Part shown: positions 10,675 through 21,400 of the stretch, in pieces
Position numbering within the stretch: position 1 is the stretch's first letter
How the letters are laid out: every line of letters begins with the position of its first letter
DNA from: Closterium sp. NIES-65
Lineage: Eukaryota; Streptophyta; Zygnematophyceae; Desmidiales; Closteriaceae
Direction of reading: 5' to 3'
Assembly: GCA_948144175.1 (NCBI GenBank)
Contig: CANXME010000032.1
Location: forward strand, 1,885,501 to 1,949,500
DNA length: 64,000 nucleotides
The notes under the pieces: model-generated
Databases searched by the model: none
Told to the model about the DNA's origin: nothing
The model's input: only the letters and a program-made list of their open reading frames with translations
Program-made: the position numbers and the translations under genes

Positions 10675-10705
<31 letters not shown>
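10478..10705. repeat. 22-bp C-rich minisatellite followed by C30
   Basis: About seven copies of a 22-bp unit containing CCCAACCCACTCCCACCC, drifting into CCCAACCCACT-type repeats, then 30 consecutive C at 10676-10705. The unit resembles C-rich i-motif or telomere-like simple DNA but is not a canonical plant telomere repeat (CCCTAAA). Open frames through it are Pro/Thr/His or Gly/Val/Trp repeats and not credible genes. Confidence 0.85.
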
Positions 10706-10707
<2 letters not shown>

Positions 10708-10779
10708 CCCCACTGCCACCCCGTCCCCAAGCATGCACGCACCGTGCTGATGCACGCGTTTGTCAGCAGCAGGCAGGTA

Positions 10780-11330
10780 GTGGGCGCGTGAGCCACCCCA
10801 TCACGGACGCGACAGCCCCCGCACCTGCGGCGCCCACTGCAGCAGCGGAGGCGGCAGCAGCTGTGGCGGCAGAGGGCACGGAGGAGGGCTTGGAAGAAGA
10901 CAAGGGCTTGGCGGGTGCAGGCTTGTCGCGACCCACCATCTCCCACACCTGGTGGGAGGGGATAGAAAGGGGGAGGGGCGAGTGGAGAAAGAGAGAGGAG
11001 AGCTTGGGGGAGAGGGAGAGGGAAAGAAGTGTTGAGGGGGAAAGATGGGGGAAGAGGCAGGAGCCTGGAGAAAAGTGGGGGGGAGGGCGGTTGAAGAGGG
11101 GGGAGGGGGGGATTGCGAAGAGGTAGAGTGGAGGCAGGTGTCGTACATGTTCCGCGCAGCGGCCTTGCGCGCGTGGTAGGGGGATGTGGTGTGCATCTAA
11201 AACCCGAAACTCCCCTGCCAAACTCCATGAAATTCCCGGAACATTTCCCCCTCCCACAGGGGATATCTGCTCGCCCTTAGGCTCATTGTTCACCTGCGCC
11301 GCCCCACACACCTATAACCTCGATTGACGG
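10780..11330 (-). other. Possible host exons, unidentified
   Basis: On the minus strand a pyrimidine-rich stretch ending CCACCAG at about 10953 precedes a coding-like segment (VWEMVGRDKPAPAKPL, then an Ala-rich run), ending near 10790. Further upstream are YHARKAAARNMYDTC (near 11180-11130) and a segment with NNEPKGEQISPVGGG near 11290. Splice-like borders and non-repetitive composition suggest exons of one minus-strand gene, but I do not recognise the protein and cannot fix the junctions. The region also has purine-rich simple sequence between the candidates. Confidence 0.3.
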
Positions 11331-11534
11331 CATGAGGTTCCCAGGGCCACAGGAGGAGGTATGCGCTGGCGAAGCCACCATGTTGAAACTAACAGCGGGC
11401 ATGCTGAGGAGCGGCGTGGCATTGCATGTGGCGCAGTGCGATTATGCCGGGGCAAGGTGCTGACGCACGGGGGGCGAGCGGTGGTGCGACTCACCAGGTC
11501 GAGCACGGCATCGTTGATCGATGATGTGGATCTC

Positions 11535-11720
11535 GACGCACCTTCACGCACCACCACGCCACACCACGCCACACCGCGCCAAGCCCTGCCACGCCTTGTC
11601 ACGCCACGCCACGCCACGCACCCCACGCCATGCCACGCCGCGCACCCCGCTGCACGCCACGCCGCGCACCCCGTTGCACGCCACGCCGTGCACCCCGCGG
11701 CACGCCACGCTGCGCCACGG
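11535..11720. repeat. CACGCCA-type simple tandem repeat
   Basis: Degenerate tandem array of short units such as CACGCCACGCCGCGCACCCCG. Open frames in all six directions are Pro/Arg/His/Thr repeats caused by this array. It ends just before the TSD of element B. Confidence 0.75.
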
Positions 11721-11738
11721 GGCCAGGCACACGCGATC

Positions 11739-12291
11739 TATTGGAGGGAAACGGTGGTGGGGCGGTGGTATCCCCCCAATCCACCGAGGGCACTTCGGTG
11801 CCTTCGATCCCTTTGACTAGAGATTGGTGGGGTGGCACCGATTGACTTCGGGAGACTCACCCTTCGGTGCCACGTGGCGGCACCATATTCCAACCTTGGA
11901 GTTGAAGTCACATTCGGTGTGTTCGGTGAAATTCGGTGGCCGAATTTCACCCAACCGAAATTGTTACACGCGGCGCACTAGCGACACGAAATGTAGCGAC
12001 TCGATGTTACACATGCGTTTCGATGTAATTGAGTTGTTATAAATTGTGATTACTTTGTATGCATGAGACATATTGAAATCCTGAATCATCTTGTACATGG
12101 TCCATTCGAACCAAAATTCCAGAGAGGTCTATCCTTGCTTCTAAGAGCACTAGCAATCACGTCAATGCTAATATCTCGGCGTATACTTGGGGGATTGACG
12201 TGTTTGACGGCTCGTTGGAAAGCCGACGCTGTGCTCTATCATTTAGTATAGCTTAGAGTTCCTTCCAACTAGAGGACACGCCTCTACATCA
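11739..12291 (+). repeat. 5' LTR of element B
   Basis: 553 bp. Starts TATTGGAGGGAAACGG, where the 3' LTR has TGTTGG, so the terminal TG is mutated to TA. Ends CGCCTCTACATCA. Contains repeated ATTCGGTG/TTCGGTG words near 11850-11950. Confidence 0.93.
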
Positions 12292-12292
12292 G

Positions 12293-12306
12293 TGGTATAC
12301 GAGCTG
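12293..12306 (+). promoter_or_regulatory. Primer binding site of element B
   Basis: TGGTATACGAGCTG follows the LTR after one base and resembles the initiator-tRNA complement TGGTATCAGAGC. Confidence 0.6.
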
Positions 12307-12414
12307 GTCGGTAGGGTGGACGAAAGAAATGGTGGTCGGTCGGCTTCTCCATGAAGAATCGCGACGCCAAAAATTCGCTAATGAGAGCGTGGAGACCGCC
12401 ATGTTCTCCGAGGG

Positions 12415-13095
12415 AGCTCTGGAAAGAAGTCCAAGTGGAGCAAGGGTGAGGCGAAGAAGTCGTCCGGTGGAAACGAGCGCGGCAAAGGCAACGCATCGAA
12501 CGGTTCGAGCAAGTGCCACTATTGTCGCAAAGCGGGACATTTTTGGCGTGAATGTCGGAAGCGCCCGAGCGATTGGACTCCATCGAAGGCGCGGAACCAA
12601 GAGGGCAACGCGCACACGGCATCCGGCGAGGCGGATGATTCAACGGAGTCGCTCGTTTTGTTGGCCGGTGACGGGATCAACACTTCAAACGACACGTGGT
12701 TCCTCGACACCGGTGCAACACAACACATGACGCACTCGGCGTCGCTCCTCAACAACATCGGTGCTCCGGGAGACGTTAAGCGCGTCGTCTTCGGGAACGA
12801 CAAATCGCTACCGGTGGTTGGAGTTGGGAGTACGCGTCTCATCGTCGATAGCGGGCCGGTGAACATCACGAATGTTCTTCACGTCCCGGGATTGAAGGTG
12901 AATCTACTCTCCGTCACTCAACTCGCGAAGAAGGACGTGAAGGTTACCATCGATGGCGCGAAGATGAACCTCTTTTGGAAGGGGAAGCAATTCGCGCAAG
13001 GCGTACTCAACGGACAACTCTACCAACTCAAGACGCATCCGAATATGGCCTCATCTAACGTGGCGCAAGGCTCCAAGACGACTCTCAAGATGTAG
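12415..13095 (+). pseudogene. Element B gag remnant (zinc knuckle) and protease
   Basis: One frame reads through a Lys/Ser/Gly-rich basic stretch into a canonical zinc knuckle, CHYCRKAGHFWREC (C-X2-C-X4-H-X4-C, 12514-12555), then the protease with FLDTGATQHMTHS (DTGA catalytic motif near 12700) and NVLHVPGLKVNLLSV. Upstream, the frame meets a TGA at about 12352 and the expected roughly 250 residues of capsid are absent. The frame ends at TAG 13093-13095, where related integrases have the Trp of LWHNRLAH; TGG to TAG explains this stop. Confidence 0.85.
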
Positions 13096-15825
13096 CATAA
13101 TCGGCTTGCGCACGCCAACTACCATTCGGTTAAGGAGTTGGCCAACAAACGACTTGCGAAGGGATTTGACGTGATCGCCAGCAACGACGAGAAGGGCGTG
13201 TGCGCGGCGTGTGTCGAAGGAAAAATGGCTCGCAAGCCATTTGGTAGCCGTACCTCACCCCTCGCTAAGGACCCGCTTGCGCTTGTTCACATGGACGTGT
13301 GTGGACCGATGCGGCATGTATCAAAGGGAGGAGCGCGGTTCCTCTTAGTGATGCTCGACGACGCAACACGGATGTGTTGGGCCCGGCTCTTGAAGGCTAA
13401 AGGAGATGCGGCCAAGGCGATTCAAGAGTGGGCGCTCGACGTTTGCGACAACGGCAAGAAGCGGATCAAGTGCATTCGCACCGATGGTGGCGGCGAATTC
13501 GTGAACAACGAGCTTGAAAAATGGATGAAAAGCAAGGGCATTAAGCACGACGTCACAACACCCTACACACCCCAACAAAACGGAGCGGCGGAGCGACTCA
13601 ACCGCACACTGGTGGAGGCCGTCCGTTCACTTCTTCAACGCTTCAAGCTTGGGAACGAGTGGTGGGGAGAGGCGAGTGCGCTAGCGGCATGGATTCGTAA
13701 TCGTGTGCCAACAAAGGTGCTATTGGGAACGACTCCGTTCGAAGCATGGACCGGAACGAAGCCGAACCTATACCGCCTACGCACCTTTGGGTGCCTTTGC
13801 TACTACTATGTACCGGATCCACTTCGCCACAAGTTGCAACCGAAAGCTCGTGCGGCGATCTACTTGGGAATTGCGGCGAACAAGCGTGCATGGCGAGTGT
13901 GGGATTTGGATGAAAAACGCGTCGTCACGTCTCGGGATGTGATCTTCGACGAAGCCAAGTTCCCGAAAACGGAGAAACAAACGCCGCAACTCACCGTCGT
14001 CCTTCCTGCACGAGAGGATGATGAAGCGGTGGAGGTTCCACCGCACGTGCAGAAGGGAGCCGAAAGTGGAGGGGGAGAGAACGAGGAGTGTGATGATGAT
14101 GTCGAGGAGGTGCCACCAACCGAGGAGGCCACTTCCTCCGCACCTTCTTCCCTACCATTGGCGTTAACTCGCGGGCGTCGTACACCTCGCCCCAACACGA
14201 GGTTAACCGACTATGCTACGGTTGCCGTTGGGGAGTTCGATGAGGAGAGTGCGGCACTTTGCCTAGCGACCATTGGCGACGATAACCCACGCACCCACAA
14301 GGAGGCTTTGGCTTCACCGGATGCACCGCTATGGAAGCAAGCAATGGAGAGGGAGTTAGCATCCATCAAGGAGAATGATGTTTTCGAGCTCGTCGACCCG
14401 CCGAAGGGTGCCTACTTGGTGGGATGCAAGTGGGTGCTTAGGAAGAAATTGGGAGCCGATGGAAGTGTCGAACGCTACAAGGCACGGCTTGTGGCGCAAG
14501 GGTACACTCAACGGGAGGGGGAGCACTATAGTGAGACCTTCGCTCCCGTTTCGAAGGCCTCCACTCTTCGGGTGTTGCACGCGCTAGCGGCATCTCTCAA
14601 CCTTGAGGTGGAACAATTGGACGTTTGCACCGCCTTCCTCTACGGGCTTCTCATGGAAGAAGTCTACATGCGGCAACCCCCGGGGTACGATGATGGTAGC
14701 GGACGGGTATGGAAGCTCAAGCGTACCCTCTATGGCTTGAAGCAAAGCCCACGCGGATGGTACAAGCGCATCGACGACTTTCTTCTTCAACACGGCTTCG
14801 CGCGTAGTGTGTGTGATAGCGCTTTGTACGTGTTGAAGGAGGGGGAGAAGCAATTGGTGCTTTTGCTCTACGTCGATGACCTCCTTCTTTTCTCCGACTC
14901 AAAAGACCTCATTCGTGAGGTCAAGCAACGGCTAGGGGCGGAGTTCGCCATGAGGGACTTGGGACCGGTGACGTACTACCTTGTGATGCACGTCGACCGC
15001 GACCACGCGAACGGGACCATTCACCTCCACCAAGAGAAATATGTGAAAGGGGTTGTGGAGCGCTTCGGCATGGGTAATAGCAACCCGGTGGGGACGCCAC
15101 TAGACACGGGATTTTCTTGCCTCCCGGGAGAGGCAGAATCCGCCCTCGACAATGCGGAAGGGAAGCGGTTTCATTCGCTAGTCGGCTCATTCATATATGC
15201 CGCCGTTTCCACCCGTCCCGACCTCTCATACGCCGCCGGGGTACTTGGACGAGCCGTAAGCAACCCTCATACCGAGCAGGTGCGTGCGGGAGGACGTGTT
15301 TTACGCTACCTTCAAGGCACACCCAACTTGGGAATCGTATATGAAGCCGGTCCAAACGTGCTTAAGGGCTACACCGATTCGGATTATGCTGGTGATCAAA
15401 GCAAGCGAAAGAGTACCGGCGGGTACGTCTTCACCTTGCTTGGGGGAGCCGTGAGTTGGCAAAGCAAGTTGCAACCAACAGTGGCTCTAAGCACAACGGA
15501 AGCGGAGTATATGGCACTCACTCAAGGAGCCATGGAGGCAATATGGCTACGGCGCCTTCTAGCGTAGCTTGGGCATCCTCAAGCCGACCCAACTCCTCTC
15601 TTTTGTGACAACCAAGCGGCCATAAACCTCACTCACAATGCCGTCCTTCACGGGCGTACCAAGCAAAATGAGGTGAAGCATCACTTCATTCGTGAGGTAG
15701 TCGAGAAAGGTGAGGTCAAGGTCACATACATAAGCACCAAGGCGCAACCCGCGGATTTCCTCACTAAAACAATCCCTAAGGATTCATTTCGTGCATGCCG
15801 TGAGCGTGTTGGTATGAACACCTAG
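13096..15825 (+). pseudogene. pol: Element B pol: integrase, RT and RNase H
   Basis: Open from just after the TAG at 13093 to a TAG at 15565-15567, then onward in the same frame to the natural stop at 15823-15825. Integrase: HNRLAH and CAACVEGK zinc site, HMDVCGP, RTDGGGEF and PQQNGAAERLNRT, so the full D,D,E triad is present. A Glu/acidic linker (about 14020-14160) precedes RT: GCKWVLRKK, YKARLVAQGYTQ, LDVCTAFLYG, LYGLKQSPRGW and LLYVDDLLLF (YVDD). RNase H: GYTDSDYAGD, STTEAEYMA, CDNQAAI and ADFLTK. The 15565 TAG replaces a codon just before LGHPQ. Apart from two nonsense codons the polyprotein is intact; expression as one product would need readthrough of both. Confidence 0.93.
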
Positions 15826-15846
15826 TGGCTTGGGTGCAAGGGGGAG

Positions 15847-16399
15847 TGTTGGAGGGAAACGGTGGTGGGGCGGTGGTATGCCCCCAACTCACCGAGGGCA
15901 CTTCGGTGCCTTCGATCCCTTTGACTAGAGATCGGTGGGGTGGCACTGATTGACTTCGGGAGACTCACCCTTTGGTGCCACGTGGTGTCACCATATTCCA
16001 ACCTTGGAGTTGAAGTCACATTCGGTGTATTCGGTGAAATTCGGTGGCCGAATTTCACCCAACCGAAATTGTTACACGCGGCGCACTAGCGACACGAAAT
16101 GTAGCGACTCGATGTTACACATGCGGTTCGATCTAATTGAGTTGCTATAAAGTGTGATTACTTTGTATGCATGAGACATATTGAAATCCTGAATCATCTT
16201 GTACATGGTCCATTCGAACTAAAATTCCAGAGAGGTCTATCCTTGGTTCTAAAAGCACTAGCAATCACGTGAATGCTAATATCTCGGCGTATACTTGGGC
16301 GATTGACGTGTTTGACAGCTCGTTGGAAAGCCGACGCTGTGCTCTATCATTTAGTACAACTTAGGGTTCCTTCCAACTAGAGGACACGCCTCTACATCA
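15847..16399 (+). repeat. 3' LTR of element B
   Basis: Preceded by the purine tract GCAAGGGGGAG. Starts TGTTGGAGGG and ends CTCTACATCA, followed by the CGATC duplication. Same length as the 5' LTR with scattered substitutions. Confidence 0.94.
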
Positions 16400-16753
16400 C
16401 GATCACCATGCGTTGCATTGGTCGATGGGAGAAGTCGGATCTGGCGGTGACACGCGGGCCCAAATTGCTAAAGGCATGCGAAGAAGCAAGAAGAAGGCGC
16501 CGGCCGAATCGGTTGAATGGTAGGCGATGTGGAGGTTGCATGTAAGTCGCTAGCGATTTAGAACATGTTATATCGACTTAGAACGTGACCCATGTTAGCG
16601 TCTTGCGCCATGATGAGTGCACCAACCCTAAACGGCCGACTTGGGGGGGGGGGGGGGGGGGGGGAATGCCGTAGGCGCGTGAGACGCGGAGGTATATCGA
16701 GTACTATGCTGTTCCTACCGCTATTATGTTGTTTACGGGACGGCGATCGTCTA

Positions 16754-17282
16754 GGGCGTGTTAAATTGCAAACTCCAAAAGTTCGGCCACAATCTGTCGG
16801 GTCGTTTTTGCGAAGGTAACCAGTTTGCGACCATCGTAAGTCAAGTGGCGACCGTCGCAAATTTTGTTAAAAAAAAACAAATTTGATGGCCGTTTAAAAA
16901 TTCGACACGAAAACGACGCCGAGTCGACTCCGAAACGGCCAAATAGTCGACACAGTGTGCGACAAACGCATGCGACGTCGTACGGCTTCGTCCAACGACA
17001 GAATTTATGATCGCGTCAAATGAGAAACATCGCCGTCAAAAGTGCGACCCCGTCGCACATACTAAACTGCTGTAGTAACAGCAAATTTAACAACTTTTCT
17101 GAACCAGCCTGCAATTTGGCCACCAAAGTTGTTAAATTGCCAAAACTGTAAAATTTGGCTGTTAAAGAGTCGACTCTGATTCGGCCACCTCGTCGTTGTT
17201 TGCGAAAAATATGACGACCATTTGGTCGTCAAAAATTCGGCCAGACCCCATTTTTGGAATTGTGTGGCGATTTAACACGCCC
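16754..17282. mobile_element. MITE, PIF/Harbinger (Tourist)-like
   Basis: 529 bp bounded by inverted repeats GGGCGTGTTAAAT(T/C)GC, with a looser match extending into a TTCGGCC word. Flanks are CTA (16751-16753) and TTA (17283-17285), near-matching 3-bp duplications as made by PIF/Harbinger transposases. The interior is AT-rich with repeated AAATTCG, GGCC and GTCGAC words and no ORF. The mismatched duplication lowers certainty. Confidence 0.7.
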
Positions 17283-17285
17283 TTA

Positions 17286-18286
17286 GGTACAATGCGTTGG
17301 TGCTCTGCTCTGCATGTGACCGATATGTTGCTGGGTAGGTTGGCGAATCGTATGTTGTCGTTCTGGTTGGTCGCAAGTAACTGCAAATCTGCCAAATCTG
17401 TGCTCCTGGTGTGGAGATGTTCCATGCCTGGGGGGGTCGTTTGGAGTTTGCCTCGACCAGGAGTTGTTTCGCTTCTTCGTTTCCAAAAATGCTCGTCTGA
17501 AATTTGCCCCTCGTTACCCAATCACAAGCACCCTTGCCCAACCAAGTGTTGTAAATATGAGACTAGAATTACCATGTCGGCCCCAGAACTCTCACCACTT
17601 TCACGTGATTGGTCAAATGTTATGAGTGGGTTTTTAACGCGATTGGTTCTCGATTTTCCCACCGAACCTCGTTCTGGGGTTTTCCGAACCTACAATTTTT
17701 TCGCTGACTTCGTTGTGTAATTCGAGGTGTGGCCTTTTAAAAGACTCCTGGCGCTCCCGTAGCTCGTTCCAGTTTAAAGTCTGAGCTTCGGTTCCGAATC
17801 GGGTCGTCAAACGACTCCCCTTGCACGGAAGTAGTCGCGACGGCTCTGTTTGAAGATGCGTGAGAGAACAGTAAGTTCCTTACCTTGTATATGCCGGAAA
17901 GGGAAAATTCCTGTACCATGGTGCATGCTTAGTGGAAGGGTGAACCTGGAAAACATGTTATTTGGTGCATGGAATTTTGATGGGCGCACACCCGTTCCGC
18001 AGTTTTGACGCTTTGCCCCTTCCGACCTCTGCCAACTCTACTCCCCGTTGCACTTCACTATCGGACCTTTCCTAGTGTTCGTGGTCAATTTTTGCGCAGA
18101 TGGATTAAAATCGCCGGGAAGGCTGTCTCTCGATAAATTGCTGGCAATGCTGGGCGTCGATTGCAGGCCAACAGAACCTACTTGAAGACAGCGATCTGTT
18201 GGTCAAACTCGGTACGCAGGCAAATTCTCCGAAGTCACCTGAGCGTCGGATCGAAACCAAGCAAACCACACGAATCAGGTTCGCCA
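17286..18286. other. Intergenic, no gene seen
   Basis: About 1 kb between the MITE and the 3' LTR of element E. Open frames are short, with no domain or splice structure I can support. A G22 run lies just left of the MITE, at 16643-16664. Confidence 0.5.
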
Positions 18287-18419
18287 CGTCAGAATGTAGG
18301 AATGAATGCATGACTAGGCTGAGAGTAGTACAGGGTTTGTATAGCGAAACCTAATTGGGCTGTACCTCATGAGGAGTGCCCCACTACAGCCTAGAGCATA
18401 TAAATGCATAATTCTGACA
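18287..18419 (-). repeat. 3' LTR of element E
   Basis: Read on the minus strand it starts TGTCAGAATTATGC and ends near ACATTCTGACG. It contains GGCTGTAGTGGGG and GGTACAGCCCAATTAGG, shared with the F LTR (24512-24592) and, more distantly, the D LTRs. No target duplication was identified. Confidence 0.8.
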
Positions 18420-18424
18420 CACCC

Positions 18425-21400
18425 CCATGGGCAAAGTGGAGGACAAGCAAGAGAACGAAGCAATGCCAAGCTCAGGGTGGATCACAAAGCTGAAGTGCCT
18501 TAGTGAAGATATCAGCAGTGTTGACCTGAGAGGCCACATAAACAAGACGAAACTGACCACGCTACTACAACTCTCGAGCAAGGAAGTAGCACAGAGTGCG
18601 TGCTTCGTTCTGTGCTCCAGACTATGCTCCTGACACAAGGCAATCATGGCCTTGTTCTCGACGTACAGAACTGGAGGAAAACGAGGCGGCTCTCCCAAGT
18701 CGGTCAGCAGGTAGGTGAGCCAGCGTAACTCATGTGCAGCCATGGCCTCTGCGTATATCTCAGCCTCACAACTGGAGCTGAGAACAGAAGACGAGCGGGT
18801 AGACCGCCAAAAAACAGAGCCAGAGCCAAGGCTGAAAGTGTAATCGTGTGACGGCTGCTGTGTAGCCAAGTCGTCAACCCAAGACGTGTCTGCGTGACCA
18901 GTGAGAAAACTCGAGCCCGTCCTCCAAGCACGAGCCCCATGCCCGACGTACCGCACCAGTAGCGCATCACCCTCATAGCGGCCTTCCAGTGCTCTGGTCG
19001 GTGTAACCTGGGCGCAACATAGTGAGCCAGGATGCTAAGAGGGTAAGGAAGGTCAGGGCGAGTGCAGGTCATCAGGTATATGAGGCAGCCCACAAGCTCT
19101 GGATACGGGCCACTCGGCTCTACGGACTCATCCGAAGGCAGAGCTGAGAGCGAGTGACCGGTAGGCAGTGGAGGGGACTGTGGCGAGGAGTACTAGAAGT
19201 CGTAGCACTGAAGGACCTGCTGCACCATGTGTGACTGAGCTAAGGTGATGGTGTGCTGTGCTCTGTCCCGGGTGATCTGCAAGCCAAGATAGCTGCTCAG
19301 CTCACCCAGCTCTGTGCACGTATGTCTCCTCTGCAGCTCCGATTTCACATGGCAAAGATGAAGTCGTCGACGTACACGAGGATGTAGAACGGTAGTAGCA
19401 AAGTGTCGGTGCGTAGAAACAGCGACGGGTCAGCAGTAGAAGGAGCAAACCCAAGATTTGCAAGAGTCGTCCTCAGTGTGTCGTTCCACTCGCGAGGCGC
19501 CTGGCGGAGACCGTAGACTGGCTGTCGGAGGCTCCAGTGGGTACCTCCAGGAAACGACCCATTGAAGCTAGGTGGGCGGTGCAGCCTGATCTCCTCGTGC
19601 AGGCTGCCCTGTAGGAAAGCAGTGCTGAATTCAAGAAAGTGAAGCTCTTAGTCACGCTGAGCAGCGTTGTGCAGCAGAACCCGAAGAGTGGTCATCTTCG
19701 GGGTAGGGGAGAAGGTCTGAAAGAAGTCAACTTTCTGCTGCTGACAGAAGCCTTGTGCAATGTAACGCGCCTTGAAGACAGGCGGAGAACCCGGCGGCCG
19801 CTTCACCCTGAAAATCCGCATGCCACGGATGATGTTCGCCCCAGGTGGGGGAACCTCGTCGACGGAAGTGCTTGTGGACTTCCAAGATGCCATCTCTGCG
19901 TCCATGGCTGTCTGCCACTAAGAGGAGTAGGGACCCTCTATTGCCTCTGCGTAAGAGCGCGGGGTCGGGATGTCTGGTGCATCCGGGTCTCCCTCAGGTG
20001 CAATCAGCATGGAGACGAGATGAGGTACAGCAGCTGCAAAACACTCAAAGTCCTCCCGCCTGTCATCAAGGACGTCCGTGCCAAGAGCACATTCACCTGC
20101 GACAGACGGAGTACAGACAGACTCAGACTCCGCAACAAGGCTAGCGGCGTAGTCTAGACTACAGGCAGCAGCAAACTCAACCAGCTCAGCAACAAGAGCA
20201 GACGCATCAGTAGACTCAAGCGAAGGGTCAGTGACAACAGAGGCCAGTAGACGCATGAAAGTAGGACAAGCATCACGAAGGGAGTCAGACACCGGGTCCG
20301 GACCGTCAGCAAGGGAGGACGCAGGAGGAGACAGCAGAGGGACACGTAGTTGAACAGAGGAAGGACAAAGTTCCTTCTGGTGCATGCCGAGGACAGGATG
20401 AGGACGCTGACGCGGAACACGACGACCAGTGCGAACAGCGCGAACAGGCAACGCAGGATGAGAATCAGGCTCACGACGCTCCGCAAGACCTCCGGTTGGC
20501 CCAATGTAAGGAGAAGGAGCAGGCAGTGGGGAGGCTGGCTGTAACAGCGATTGCGACTGGTTAGGCGGTGGACACAGTAAGGGAGGAGTAGAACCAGTAG
20601 AAGGCGGTAGACGAAGAACCTGCTCAAGGAGTGGAACGAAGTACGGCCGCAGCCGCGCAGCCCTCCAAGAACCAGCAGGGACAGCACCAGTATCCCCAGC
20701 TCCAACTCCTGCAGCACCACCACCTCCAACACCTCCAGCAGCTCCAACAACAGCAGCACCTCTAGTAGTCACAGCTCCAGCGCCTCCAGCTCCAACTCCT
20801 GCCGCACCACCAGCTCCAGCAGCTCTAGTACCTCCAGTACGAGCTCCTCCGGGACCAGCGGCTCCAGCACCTCTAGTAGCTCCAGCACCAGGAGTACCTC
20901 CAGCTCCAGCTGCACCTCCAGCGGGTAGGCCCCCTAGTTGCTAGAGCACGGCTTCAGCGCTGAGCAAACCACTCGCGCAGCTGCGGCGGAGAGAGTGGCT
21001 CCCGCCTTAGAACCTCCCGAGGACAAAGTACCTCCAGGCTCAGCACGCTCAGACTCAGCACCCCCAGGCTCAGTAGCCCTAGACTCAGCACCCCCAGACT
21101 CAGCACCTCCAGGCTCAGCACCCCCAGGCTCCGCACTCTCAGGCTCAGCACCCCTGGGCTCCGCACCCTCAGACACAGTAACCCCAGGCTCAGCACCCAT
21201 AGGCTCCGCACGCTCAGGCTCACCACCCCCAGGCCCCGCACGCGCAGGCTCAGCACCCCTAGCGCTACTAGAGTCGACAGCTACCTCGACAGGCTCGACA
21301 GGGTCTACCTGAGACACACCTGAGGGGGCAGGACCTTGAGGGGGGAGCGGTTCTACCGGAGGAGAACCTGGTGCTAGGAAGAGCAGTGGAGGAGGGAGAG

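Larger units (their letters stand above)
11739..16399 (+). mobile_element. Ty1/copia retrotransposon B (gag-deleted)
   Basis: Flanked by perfect 5-bp duplications CGATC (11734-11738 and 16400-16404). The LTRs are 553 bp each (11739-12291 and 15847-16399) and very similar, so insertion was relatively recent. pol is full length apart from two in-frame TAG codons. Only about 220 bp separate the primer site from the gag zinc knuckle, so the capsid part of gag is missing. It belongs to a different copia lineage from A, C, D, E and F: it has a normal CX2CX4HX4C knuckle and longer LTRs. Such a copy could move only with gag supplied in trans. Confidence 0.95.

Noticed and set aside
10431..11228. 265-residue minus-strand ORF
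   Set aside because: Built from the 22-bp minisatellite (Gly/Val/Trp repeats) and GC-rich simple sequence; only the short non-repetitive pieces further upstream are coding-like.
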